Shown: positions 1 to 8,062, counted from the first letter of the stretch. The stretch: 11,373 nt of DNA from Bacteroidetes/Chlorobi group bacterium ChocPot_Mid (GCA_003731675.1 RCNQ01000177.1:1-11373), one strand, 5' to 3'. Numbers and translations: made by a program. Notes: generated by a model from the letters alone, not told the origin.

Positions 1-106
1 CTCTTTGTGGACTCTGTGTAAAAATCTCTGTGAACTTTGTGGTAAAAAAATCTTTTTAATACATTTAACCACAAAGCACTCAAAGAAGGCACAAAGGACA
101 CAGAGA
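1..106. repeat. Inverted array of CTYTGTG / CACARAG words
   Basis: Bases 1-43 are built from CTTTGTG and CTCTGTG words on the plus strand. Bases 66-106 hold the complementary CACAAAG and CACAGAG words, and an AT-rich spacer lies at about 44-65. The arms match only imperfectly and in more than one register, because they are made of degenerate copies of one word; the clearest pairing is GTGG with AACCACAAAG next to the spacer. The left end may continue beyond the window. From memory, arrays of this kind recur between genes in many environmental genomes, with no established function. Confidence 0.65.
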
Positions 107-224
107 TAATCTAAACAACGATTTTCGAAATACCAGGAAAATTAAAATCCTGTATTCCCCTAAATCCCACAAATCACAGTTCAGACAATTAACATTATTT
201 ATTACTTAATTTGCTACCCTTTCA

Positions 225-243
225 GTCAGTTGTAACAACTGAC
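225..243. repeat. Perfect 19-nt palindrome
   Basis: GTCAGTTGT at 225-233 and ACAACTGAC at 235-243 are perfect reverse complements around a single central A. As RNA this gives an 8-bp stem with a 3-nt loop on either strand. It lies 75 nt beyond the ruvC stop. No T-run follows on either strand, so it is not a classical intrinsic terminator. It could be a binding site for a dimeric protein or an mRNA 3'-end stabilising hairpin; nothing in the sequence decides between these. Confidence 0.5.
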
Positions 244-318
244 AGAACAAGTAAATTTTTAAAATTCAATAAAATTATTATCTACATTATCTACAACCTC
301 TACAACGAAAAAGAACTC

Positions 319-876
319 TCAACTTTTCACGACTCTTCCCGGATTATTCTTTACAAAATCTGCCCATGATTTTCCTTGGCTTTTAGCTGTTGTTCGCTTT
401 AATGCGTGGCAAACAGCAACTGCTAAGGCATCGGTTGCATCGAAGAGTCCGGTTTCTTCTTTTATTCCGAGAAGTGTTTTTATCATGAATTGTACCTGCT
501 CTTTTCCTGCTGCCCCCCTGCCTGTTACAGATTTTTTTACTTCTCTTGGTGAGTATTCGAAGATTGGAATGTCTTTGTTTACCGAAGCAAGTACAGCAAC
601 AGCACGTGCATGAGAAAGCTTCATTAGTGATTGTGCATTTTTTGCATAAAACATTGTTTCAAATGCGGATTCGTCGGGTTTGGTTCTGATGATAACTTCT
701 GTGATGCGGTTGTAGATTTCTTTCAAACGCAAATTCAAATCCTCAAATTTGAGTTTAGCACGAACGACACCGTACTCAACTACAGTGAGCTTATTGGACT
801 CTTTAGTAATAACCCCGTATCCGCAAAAAACGGAGCCGGGGTCAATACCTAATATAGTAATTTTATTATTTGGCAC
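319..876 (-). CDS. ruvC: Holliday junction resolvase RuvC
   Basis: RuvC is a dimeric Mg2+-dependent endonuclease that cuts four-way DNA junctions symmetrically at the end of homologous recombination, working with the RuvAB branch migration motor. At 185 residues the length is typical. The four acidic catalytic positions of the RNase H-like fold are all visible: D12 in GIDPG, E73 in AFETMF, and D146 and D149 in DATDA, with H157 following. The start is GTG at 876; an in-frame TGA lies two codons upstream, so no longer start is possible, and no strong Shine-Dalgarno sequence is seen. It lies 15 nt downstream of yebC, a synteny also known in E. coli and many other bacteria, and is probably co-transcribed with it. 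ruvA and ruvB are not in the window. The identification is very secure. Confidence 0.97.
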   Translation of the reverse strand: MPNNKITILGIDPGSVFCGYGVITKESNKLTVVEYGVVRAKLKFEDLNLRLKEIYNRITEVIIRTKPDESAFETMFYAKNAQSLMKLSHARAVAVLASVNKDIPIFEYSPREVKKSVTGRGAAGKEQVQFMIKTLLGIKEETGLFDATDALAVAVCHALKRTTAKSQGKSWADFVKNNPGRVVKS

Positions 877-891
877 GTATCAAGTCAATCT

Positions 892-1638
892 TTATAGTTT
901 TTCCATAATATCATCACTTATATCCATATTGGTGAAAACATTTTGGACATCATCGTGGTCTTCGAAAGCTTCAATAAATTTCATAACACGACGAGCATCA
1001 TCAACATTTTTGATTTCGATTGTCGTTTTAGGTAAATATTCAAGTTTGCTTTCTTCAATAGTGATTTTCTTGTCAGTAAAAAATTTGTTGACTTCACCAA
1101 AAGATTCCATTTGGCAGATAACTCTTGAACTATCTTCGCTGTATTCCAGGTCGTCAGCACCGGATTCTAAAACCAATTCAAGAAGTTCATCTTCGGATTT
1201 GTTTCCTGTAGTGATTGTAATTACACCTTTTCTGTCGAAATTCCATGCGACCGAATTAGGTTCACCAATGTTGCCTCCAAGTTTTCCGAATTGTGACTTA
1301 ATTTCGGAATAAGTACGGTTTTTATTGTCAGTAACAGTTTCAAGAATAACAGCAACACCAAGTGGAGCATAACCTTCATAAGTATATTCCTCGTAAGTAG
1401 CACCTTCAAGCTCACCAGTACCTTTTTGAATTGCTCTTTTGATGTTTTCAGCAGGCATATTGACTGCCTTTGCATTTTGAACTGCTAAACGTAATCTTGG
1501 ATTTGATTCAATATCTCCACCCTTTTCACGTGCGGCTATTGTAATTTCCTTGCCAATCCTTGTGAATATTTTTCCTCTCTTAGCATCTTTTGCCGCTTTT
1601 TTATGTTTTATGGTTGACCATTTACTATGTCCTGACAT
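892..1638 (-). CDS. yebC: YebC/PmpR/TACO1 family protein
   Basis: This is a full-length member (248 residues) of the YebC family. It opens with the hallmark GHSKWSTIKHKK at residues 3-14, followed by NPRLR at about 46-50 and the YEGYAPLGV segment. Members were first described as DNA-binding transcriptional regulators (PmpR). Mitochondrial TACO1 and later work on bacterial YebC point to a ribosome-associated translation factor that helps with proline-rich stretches. Which role holds here cannot be read from the sequence. The ATG at 1638 has a clear ribosome binding site, GGAG five nt upstream. The gene is separated by 121 bp from the helicase gene upstream, has its own candidate promoter, and is followed after 15 nt by ruvC. 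No anomalies were seen. Confidence 0.97.
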   Translation of the reverse strand: MSGHSKWSTIKHKKAAKDAKRGKIFTRIGKEITIAAREKGGDIESNPRLRLAVQNAKAVNMPAENIKRAIQKGTGELEGATYEEYTYEGYAPLGVAVILETVTDNKNRTYSEIKSQFGKLGGNIGEPNSVAWNFDRKGVITITTGNKSEDELLELVLESGADDLEYSEDSSRVICQMESFGEVNKFFTDKKITIEESKLEYLPKTTIEIKNVDDARRVMKFIEAFEDHDDVQNVFTNMDISDDIMEKL

Positions 1639-1701
1639 ATATACTCCAATTTATATTCAAAAATTATTTTCAGATTAATTAATTCTTTATTTTAAGAATT
1701 T

Positions 1702-1709
1702 CAAAAATA
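1702..1709 (-). promoter_or_regulatory. Candidate Bacteroidota-type -7 element for yebC-ruvC
   Basis: On the minus strand this reads TATTTTTG, an exact match to the Bacteroidota -7 consensus TAnnTTTG, 63 bp before the yebC ATG. No clear -33 TTTG lies at the right distance. A weak 7-bp hairpin (AATTCTT at 1681-1687 with AAGAATT at 1694-1700) sits near the expected transcript start. Since no terminator is seen after the helicase gene, read-through from recJ-helicase into yebC-ruvC is also possible. Confidence 0.4.
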
Positions 1710-1759
1710 AAAAAAATTCGGATAAAAAGTTAATTATTTTGGTAATCTTTGGAAAATTA

Positions 1760-4700
1760 TCATAAATCATCATTTAAATTAACATAAGAATCTTTATCCC
1801 TGATGAATTTGATAAGAGTTGAATGTATCTTTGATTGGGAGAGTATCTCAGAATTTCCAATTAAGATAAGGTATTGCTTTGCTCTTGTCATAGCAACATT
1901 TAGTTTTCTGTCAATCAAAAGATTATCAATTTCACAAGGGGATTGCATGTTTCTTAGTTGATAAGCATTATTCACAGCAAAAGATATGATAATTATATCA
2001 CGCTCAGACCCTTGAAATCTTTCTACAGTATCAATCATAACCATTTTCCTCAAATCTTTATCAATCCTTCGGTAAATTTCAGCACATTGAGCTCTGAATG
2101 GAGAAATTACACCTAATGTTGACTCATTGAATTGCTGACCATAAATATTTTTAATTTTATTAATTAAATCAACAACAATTTTTGCTTCATTAAAGTTAAC
2201 TTTTTTACCTTTTTCAATAATGGATTCAATGAAGACTATTCTGTTTTTTGATAAAGCTGAAAAGATTTTTTCAGAGGAAAAGTTCTTAAAGATTGTGTCA
2301 TCTGAGACTTGCCATTTGTTGTGCTGAAAAAGTTCAAGTTGGTAATTATAGAAAAATTTATTCGGGAATTCCTGAATTTTTTTGTGCATACGTGCCTGGT
2401 GCTTCAACATTCCAAAAGCATTATGCCAATTATTGGATTTACAACACAACAAAAGACGTTCAAACAAGGATTGTGAAAGATTGTGAAGATGTATTTTTTT
2501 TAATGTTTCAGAATCGGTTTCTAAATTAATTGAGTTCTGAGTGACAACTGCCGGTAATTGCTTCTCATCACCGATTAGAATAAAACGCTTCAAATCTGTT
2601 ATTATACCAATGATTTGAGGTTCAAGAATTTGAGTAGCTTCATCAATAATGGCTGTATCAAATTTTTTTAATTCTAATATTACAGGATTAGATATCACTG
2701 ATGAAACAGTTGAAACAAAAATTCTGCAATCCCGGATTTTTATAAAAAGGTCTCTTGTAGTGATTTGTTCGGATAATGCAGATAATAATACATCTTGATG
2801 TTCTGAACTTTCTTTTGAGCCGGTTCTTAAAAAATGGAAATCATCGGAAATTGATTTCAAAGCTGAACAAATCTCGTCCACAGCTCTGTTTGTGTAAGCC
2901 ATGACAAGTACATTTTCCTTTGTTGAAAAGTATAAATTTTCGACAATGGATTTAAGAACAAATGATGTTTTTCCGGTTCCCGGTGGTCCTTGAATAAGAA
3001 AATAATCGTTTGCAGAGAGAGCTCTTTTGACTATTTCAGTTTGATTTTCATTTAAGTAGTCAGAATTTAATTTGGAATTGCTAAAAAACTCAGGTTCTTT
3101 AAGTCCAAGAATTAATTTTTGTTTGGTTTCATCGGTAGAAAAAAAATTATAAATTGAATTGAAAAGCTTTTTATTTGATGAATCTATGTAATCAGGTTCG
3201 ATAACCCATTGGAAATCACTTCTTAAAATTCTTTTATCGAATAATTTATTCCTTAGGCTAAGTTTAATTGAATTCTCGGTAATTTCTTTAATTGTTGCTT
3301 TAAGAATTTGATTGTTCCAGACATTATTGCTGATTTCATCTGAAACAGGATACAGTATAACCATATCACCTTTTCTGAAAGCTGATAATTGAAGTTCCTC
3401 TTCCCTGCTTTCAAGAAGCAGATACATCGAATCCAAGTCAGATTCATCAATGTTAAGATGCAGGTTTTTTAAGACTGAATAATCCTCTTCTTTTTCATCA
3501 ATTGATTCAAGCCAAAGAGCAGAAAATCCTTTGTTTGAATTACCTGCTCCGAGCTTTGAACTTGACATTTCTATTAAAATGAATGTTAAAAAAGCATGAA
3601 AATATTCTCTGGTAAGAACATCTGAATTTGAATAAATATTGTTGAATTTCTTAAGGTCATTTTTTTTGTATTCAGGTATTTCACCAAATTTATCTGGATT
3701 GAAATCATATAAAAATGAATAATTTTTTTCCATCAATTGATGTTCAATGGCTACTATATTGTTTCTTGTAATTAAAACTTCTTGTTTTTTCTGATGAATA
3801 TTTTCGGCATTTCTTATTGGATCTTTCGGAGTTGAAGAATATAAAATGCTTGATGTTCCGTATCTCTTTTTAAAAGTCGAATCAAGCATTAGATTATAAC
3901 AAGTAATCTGAGAAAGATTATTATTCCAGACCTTGGAACTTATTTTTTTACCATCATGAGTTGTGACTAATATATTATCTTTCGGGTACCCACCTGACTT
4001 TAATTCTATGATGTCTTTTTTTTTGGGTTCTTCATAATATTCCAGTAACAGGTCAAGACGGCCTTGTAAACCATACTTGGGTGATATGAAACTTGGTTCA
4101 ACAGTTACAATTTCATATTTAATATTTTTTATTGCATCTCTGAGTTTTTCATAATTATCTTTAACTTTATTTTTTATTCTACTAACTGATTCTTTGTCTC
4201 TCAAAGCAAGCGCAATGATTTGCAAGGGTTTTGTCTTAAGCATTTTGTCAAAAAGTTCATCGAATCCAATATTTGGGTTTAATATTAGTTCATCTAAACA
4301 AGTATTAACCATATTTCCGACAATCAATGATTCAGAGATTTGTGAATTACAAAATTTTTGCAGGAAATAGAGCTTAGGATTTGCTCCTGAATTCTGGAAA
4401 CAACCGGATAACTCAGTTGCGTCGAAAAGGTAATCTGGTTCTAAAACAATTAATGAAGTTGATATAGTCTTGTAAGTTGGTTCTTCGTTTGCAACTTGTA
4501 TCAATTCGAAAAAATATATTGTAGCATTTTCCCAAACAAGGTTGTAAAAATCTACCCAAGGTGGATTTAATTGAATTTTGATTAATCCAAGTTCTTCAGT
4601 ATTGCAAAAAAGTATTGTCTCTTTTTTTAATTTGTCTTTTTTTGTTAATACACATTTTATTTCCTTTATTTTTTCCAAAGAGCCCAGGGTTTCGGACTCA

Positions 4701-5098
4701 GATGTTTTTTTTAAATCATACTTTGAAATTATATTAAAAAGATTTTCAGGAATTTCTAATTGGGAGAAATAATTGACAATTTTTACCAAACTTATAACAG
4801 CGTATCTGTTGTGGTAGTTTTTTACTGTATATTTCTTATCCTGAGATGATGAGCGAGCATAGATTTGAAATCTTTTCAGGTAATAGGTTATTTCTTCCGG
4901 AACTTGAAAGTTATCAATAATAAAAACTGTTTTGGCAAAGTATGATGAAAAAATTCTGTTTTCATGTTCGAGAACAGTATTTAAAAATTCCTTATAAATT
5001 TTATAATACTTTAAAAGTCTTTCTCTTTCGGGAAGCTTTTCAGATATAGTAACCGTAATTGAATCGTAAAAATATTTCGCAGTTTCAATGTCAAGCAT
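1760..5098 (-). CDS. Dna2-like nuclease-helicase (RecB-type nuclease plus SF1B helicase)
   Basis: This 1112-residue protein joins two enzymes. Residues 1-240 are unrecognised. Residues about 255-405 form a PD-(D/E)XK RecB/Cas4-type nuclease with D349 in GRLDLL, E365 and K367 in IIELKSG, and the Q397-x3-Y401 motif. Residues 574-635 look like the helicase 1B barrel. Residues 680-1090 are a Upf1/Dna2-type superfamily 1 helicase: Walker A GPPGTGKT 704-711, DEAT 819-822, GDEKQLP 843-849, QARMH 901-905, VERFQGSERD 1025-1034 and AMTRAK 1069-1074. The catalytic motifs look intact, so both activities are expected. Eukaryotic Dna2 cuts flaps and resects DNA ends; a similar role is inferred here. The cysteine triplet that binds an Fe-S cluster after the nuclease in Dna2, Cas4 and AddB is absent. 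Its ATG overlaps the recJ stop by 8 nt, and no good Shine-Dalgarno is visible, which suggests translational coupling. An alternative name would be DNA2/NAM7-family helicase. Confidence 0.9.
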   Translation of the reverse strand: MLDIETAKYFYDSITVTISEKLPERERLLKYYKIYKEFLNTVLEHENRIFSSYFAKTVFIIDNFQVPEEITYYLKRFQIYARSSSQDKKYTVKNYHNRYAVISLVKIVNYFSQLEIPENLFNIISKYDLKKTSESETLGSLEKIKEIKCVLTKKDKLKKETILFCNTEELGLIKIQLNPPWVDFYNLVWENATIYFFELIQVANEEPTYKTISTSLIVLEPDYLFDATELSGCFQNSGANPKLYFLQKFCNSQISESLIVGNMVNTCLDELILNPNIGFDELFDKMLKTKPLQIIALALRDKESVSRIKNKVKDNYEKLRDAIKNIKYEIVTVEPSFISPKYGLQGRLDLLLEYYEEPKKKDIIELKSGGYPKDNILVTTHDGKKISSKVWNNNLSQITCYNLMLDSTFKKRYGTSSILYSSTPKDPIRNAENIHQKKQEVLITRNNIVAIEHQLMEKNYSFLYDFNPDKFGEIPEYKKNDLKKFNNIYSNSDVLTREYFHAFLTFILIEMSSSKLGAGNSNKGFSALWLESIDEKEEDYSVLKNLHLNIDESDLDSMYLLLESREEELQLSAFRKGDMVILYPVSDEISNNVWNNQILKATIKEITENSIKLSLRNKLFDKRILRSDFQWVIEPDYIDSSNKKLFNSIYNFFSTDETKQKLILGLKEPEFFSNSKLNSDYLNENQTEIVKRALSANDYFLIQGPPGTGKTSFVLKSIVENLYFSTKENVLVMAYTNRAVDEICSALKSISDDFHFLRTGSKESSEHQDVLLSALSEQITTRDLFIKIRDCRIFVSTVSSVISNPVILELKKFDTAIIDEATQILEPQIIGIITDLKRFILIGDEKQLPAVVTQNSINLETDSETLKKIHLHNLSQSLFERLLLCCKSNNWHNAFGMLKHQARMHKKIQEFPNKFFYNYQLELFQHNKWQVSDDTIFKNFSSEKIFSALSKNRIVFIESIIEKGKKVNFNEAKIVVDLINKIKNIYGQQFNESTLGVISPFRAQCAEIYRRIDKDLRKMVMIDTVERFQGSERDIIIISFAVNNAYQLRNMQSPCEIDNLLIDRKLNVAMTRAKQYLILIGNSEILSQSKIHSTLIKFIRDKDSYVNLNDDL

Positions 5099-6800
5099 CT
5101 ATTTCGTCATCTGGTCTAATATCTTTAATACGTAATTGAGGAGTTGTAATTCCGTTGTAAGTGTTTTCTTCAATATTGTAAACAATTGAAAATGGTTTTC
5201 CATTTGTGCAATGTTGAATTTTTTCGGCAAGATTATAGCCAATAGCATCAATTTCAAAGGATTGGTAAGCTCTGAATTTTAAATGATTCTTACCGACTAC
5301 TTTAACTCCATTAGCAGACCGAACTCCTTTTGAATAAAAGATTGGTTTATAATTGTCAAAACCATAAGGAGCGAATTTTGAAAGTGTATCAAGAAAATTT
5401 GGTGATAGTTCATATAGTTTTAATTCTGCATCTATTACAATTTCAGGTTCGAGCATACTATCGGTAATTTTTTCTTTTGCAATTTCATCAATTTTCTCTC
5501 TAAATTCCGGGATTAAAGATTCCTCCATAGATAAGCCAGCGGCGTGTTTATGTCCTCCATATTCAGTAAGCATATTGCTACATTTTTTTAAAGCTCTATG
5601 AATATCGAAATCGGGTATGCTACGGGCAGAACCTTTCGCCAGTTTATCAATCGTGGTCATTAATATAGTAGGTAAATGATATCTATCCACTAAACGTGAA
5701 GCTACAATACCAATAACTCCTGCATGCCAGTGTGGTTGATGAATAACCAGCGACCTTCTATCTTTGTTTTGAAGTAATTTATCTGCAATCGGAATGGCTT
5801 CTTCAAATGTTTTTTCGTCGAAAGCCCGTCGTCTTCTGTTTTCATGTTCTAATTGCTGAGCAATCTGGAACGAAGAAATGGCATCGTTTTTAATCATCAT
5901 TTCAACTGAGCGTGAAGCTGAACCTAATCTCCCTGCTGCATTGATTAATGGAGCAAGAGAATAAATAATATTCGAAGGGTTGATAGTCCCCAATTGTAGG
6001 TTAGTACAATCAATAAGTCCTTTTATTCCAGGTCTTGGGTGAGTGTTTAACTGTTCCAGACCGTAGTAAATCAATGTCCTGTTTTCACCAATCAAAGGGA
6101 CCATGTCGGCGGCTGAAGCAAGAGCAACATAATCTAAATATGGGTAAACTTTTTCGAGAATTCCTAACTTAATTGCAATTGCCTGAATTAATTTGAAAGC
6201 AACACCACAAGCCGCTAAGGATTTGAAAGGATATTTGCATTCAGGTTTTAACGGGTCGAGTATTGTTAAAGCTTTGGGAACTTGTTCACCGGGTTCATGA
6301 TGGTCACAAATGATAGCTTCCAGCCCAATTTTCTCAACAAAGTAAAAAGGTTCATAAGAAGTGATACCAACATCAACAGTAATAATTAATGAAGCTCCTG
6401 CATCTTTTGCTTTTTGTGCTGAGCTAATCGAAAAGCCATATCCTTCGGTAAATCGGTCAGGAATGTAATACGTAACATTTCCACCAATTTCCCTAAGGAA
6501 TTGTAGCATCATTGCAGTGCTTGAAGTACCATCAACATCGTAGTCACCGTGTATCCAAATAAGTTCATTGTTCTTAACGGATTTCAGTATTCTTTCCACA
6601 GCTTGCTCCATTCCATCCATAAGGAATGGGTCATGCAAATCCTCTAACGAGGGAAAGAAAAACTTTTTTGCATCTAACTCATCTTGAACCCCGCGAGCAA
6701 TAAGAACATTAGCCAAACTTTTTGGTATTCCCAGTGCACTTCCAATTTTTTGTATGATACTTTCATCAGGCTTTTTCCTAAAAGTCCATTTATAATTCAA
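5091..6800 (-). CDS. recJ: Single-stranded-DNA-specific exonuclease RecJ
   Basis: RecJ degrades single-stranded DNA 5' to 3' in recombination (RecF pathway), base excision and mismatch repair. The 569-residue length is normal. The DHH phosphoesterase motifs are present: GDYDVDG 85-91, TVDVG 141-145, DHH 166-168 and ASAADMVPL 228-236. They are followed by INAAGRLG 286-293 and the DHHA1 signature GGHKHAAGLS 415-424, then a C-terminal OB-type domain at about 455-560. The start is TTG at 6800: an in-frame TAA lies only three codons upstream, AAGG sits about 7 nt before the TTG, and the resulting N-terminus (MNYKWTF) fits the family. The last 8 nt overlap the start of the Dna2-like gene (ATGCTTGA). 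The gene is transcribed divergently from rsgA. Confidence 0.97.
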   Translation of the reverse strand: MNYKWTFRKKPDESIIQKIGSALGIPKSLANVLIARGVQDELDAKKFFFPSLEDLHDPFLMDGMEQAVERILKSVKNNELIWIHGDYDVDGTSSTAMMLQFLREIGGNVTYYIPDRFTEGYGFSISSAQKAKDAGASLIITVDVGITSYEPFYFVEKIGLEAIICDHHEPGEQVPKALTILDPLKPECKYPFKSLAACGVAFKLIQAIAIKLGILEKVYPYLDYVALASAADMVPLIGENRTLIYYGLEQLNTHPRPGIKGLIDCTNLQLGTINPSNIIYSLAPLINAAGRLGSASRSVEMMIKNDAISSFQIAQQLEHENRRRRAFDEKTFEEAIPIADKLLQNKDRRSLVIHQPHWHAGVIGIVASRLVDRYHLPTILMTTIDKLAKGSARSIPDFDIHRALKKCSNMLTEYGGHKHAAGLSMEESLIPEFREKIDEIAKEKITDSMLEPEIVIDAELKLYELSPNFLDTLSKFAPYGFDNYKPIFYSKGVRSANGVKVVGKNHLKFRAYQSFEIDAIGYNLAEKIQHCTNGKPFSIVYNIEENTYNGITTPQLRIKDIRPDDEIDA

Positions 6801-6831
6801 CCATATACCTTAATTAATTTATCTATTAAAA

Positions 6832-6839
6832 CAAAATTA
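6832..6839 (-). promoter_or_regulatory. Candidate Bacteroidota-type -7 element for recJ
   Basis: The minus strand reads TAATTTTG, matching TAnnTTTG exactly, 31 bp before the TTG start of recJ, which would give a leader of about 25 nt. The expected -33 position holds only a T-rich stretch. An inverted repeat (6865-6892) lies just upstream. Confidence 0.45.
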
Positions 6840-6864
6840 ACTAATTTATTCACCATAAAAAAGA

Positions 6865-6892
6865 AAAAGTGTGTAATTTTTTTGACACTTTT
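6865..6892. repeat. 8-bp inverted repeat in the recJ-rsgA divergent region
   Basis: AAAAGTGT (6865-6872) and ACACTTTT (6885-6892) are perfect reverse complements separated by 12 nt, which puts the half-sites about two helical turns apart. It lies between the two divergent candidate promoters and could be an operator for a dimeric regulator. It could also be chance in AT-rich DNA. No regulator is encoded nearby. Confidence 0.3.
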
Positions 6893-6944
6893 AAATATAA
6901 TTAACAAGATTTAATTTTATATTCATTTTTAGTTTAATTATTCA

Positions 6945-6973
6945 TTGATTTTCAAGTATTTAACGTAATTTTG
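6945..6973 (+). promoter_or_regulatory. Candidate Bacteroidota-type promoter for rsgA
   Basis: A TTG at 6945-6947 is separated by 18 bp from TAATTTTG at 6966-6973, an exact TAnnTTTG match. This is the best -33/-7 pair in the window. Transcription would start near 6980, about 28 nt before the rsgA TTG. Confidence 0.5.
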
Positions 6974-7007
6974 TAATTTAAACATTAATAAATACGATTC
7001 ATTAAAT

Positions 7008-8024
7008 TTGAAAGATTTTGAGAAACTATCAGATAGGAAAAAGACACCTTCTTTGAAATTCAAAAAAAGGAAGGTAACAAGGTCTTTAACTAAAACAGAA
7101 GGCTTTATATCTGACATTGCTTTGAAAGGTTTAGTCTGTGGTATTAGTGGTACCAGAATCTTGGTCGAAACTGAATCATCAGGATGTTTTGAATGTACAA
7201 CAGCAGGTGTAGTAATTACGAAAAACGAGAATCAGTCAATTGTAGCAGTTGGAGATGTTGTCTATATATTGCCTGATAAAAATCAATCGGGAAAAACAGC
7301 AACGATAATTAAGGTAGAAGAAAGACGAAATCATTTTTCGCGAAAAGAAGTTGGATATGAAAAGGAAGATGTAATAGCGGCAAATATAGATATTTTGATA
7401 GTAATGCTTTCTGTCAAATCACCAAAGTATAATAAGAGACTGTTAGACAGGTTTCTTGTTACAGCAGAACTTAATAATGTTGAGCCAATTATTTGCATAA
7501 ATAAAATTGATTTGAGTGATGATATTAATTTAAAATCTGATTTTGATATTTATAAAAAACTTAAATATCAAACCTTTTTTATAAGTGCCAAGGAATTAAT
7601 AGGAATGAATGAACTTAAGGAAATAATAAATGATAAAACATGTGTTTTATCAGGTCCATCAGGAAGCGGAAAATCGACATTTATTAATTCAATGATGGGG
7701 AAATCAAAACAATTTGTTCAGGAAACAAGTAATAAAACTAATAAAGGTAGGCATACTACGAGTTCTGTAAAAATGTTCAAACTTTCGAATGGAAGCAGAA
7801 TTATTGATACACCCGGAGTAAGGGAATTTGGAATATGGGGATTAGAGAAAAGCGAGTTAGCTTTGTACTTTCATGAGTTTGACGACTTCAATCCGAAATG
7901 TAAATATTATCCTTGCACACACACACATGAACCTGAGTGTGCAGTAATTGATGCATTAGAGAAAGGAATGATAGATTACGGAAGATATGAGAGTTATTTG
8001 AATTTATTTGATTCACTGAGCTAA
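7008..8024 (+). CDS. rsgA: Small ribosomal subunit biogenesis GTPase RsgA
   Basis: RsgA (YjeQ) binds the 30S subunit late in maturation, checks the decoding centre and leaves after GTP hydrolysis. The 338 residues show a basic N-terminal tail (1-30), an OB fold (about 31-95) and then the circularly permuted GTPase order G4-G5-G1-G2-G3: NKID 165-168, SAKE 193-196, GPSGSGKST 216-224, KGRHTT 246-251 with the family's catalytic histidine H249, and DTPG 267-270. A C-terminal zinc knuckle follows, with C298, C303, H305 and C311. The start is TTG at 7008 without a Shine-Dalgarno; an in-frame TAA at 6966-6968 bounds it and no ATG lies between, so TTG is the best choice. It is divergent from recJ, and tRNA-Ser follows after 73 bp with its own candidate promoter. 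Confidence 0.97.
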   Translation: MKDFEKLSDRKKTPSLKFKKRKVTRSLTKTEGFISDIALKGLVCGISGTRILVETESSGCFECTTAGVVITKNENQSIVAVGDVVYILPDKNQSGKTATIIKVEERRNHFSRKEVGYEKEDVIAANIDILIVMLSVKSPKYNKRLLDRFLVTAELNNVEPIICINKIDLSDDINLKSDFDIYKKLKYQTFFISAKELIGMNELKEIINDKTCVLSGPSGSGKSTFINSMMGKSKQFVQETSNKTNKGRHTTSSVKMFKLSNGSRIIDTPGVREFGIWGLEKSELALYFHEFDDFNPKCKYYPCTHTHEPECAVIDALEKGMIDYGRYESYLNLFDSLS

Positions 8025-8062
8025 TTGGGTAATTGGTATTTAGTTAAATGAGATATTTTTCG

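Larger units (their letters stand above)
1..318. other. Non-coding stretch downstream of ruvC
   Basis: No convincing gene is seen here. All six frames are short and have no start with a plausible ribosome binding site. The stretch holds an inverted array of CTYTGTG words at 1-106 and a 19-nt palindrome at 225-243, each listed separately. Short CTACA-type words recur at about 282-305 but form no regular array. No hairpin followed by a T-run on the minus strand is visible, so the end of the yebC-ruvC transcript cannot be placed from sequence. Confidence 0.7.

Noticed and set aside
749..1312. Open frame on the plus strand opposite yebC and ruvC
   Set aside because: It lies antisense to two securely identified genes, its product is Ser/Thr-rich low-complexity sequence with no recognisable domain, and no ribosome binding site precedes it.
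1681..1700. 7-bp hairpin between the helicase gene and yebC as a terminator
   Set aside because: The stem is short and AT-only apart from one C-G pair, and no T-run follows on the minus strand.
6882..6901. TTGACA followed by TATAAT as a sigma-70 promoter
   Set aside because: The spacer is only 8 bp against the required 16-18, and TTGACA overlaps the inverted repeat. The TAnnTTTG element at 6966-6973 fits rsgA better.
6684..6914. Plus-strand open frame across the recJ start
   Set aside because: It is antisense to the RecJ N-terminus and then runs into AT-rich promoter DNA; the product is low-complexity.
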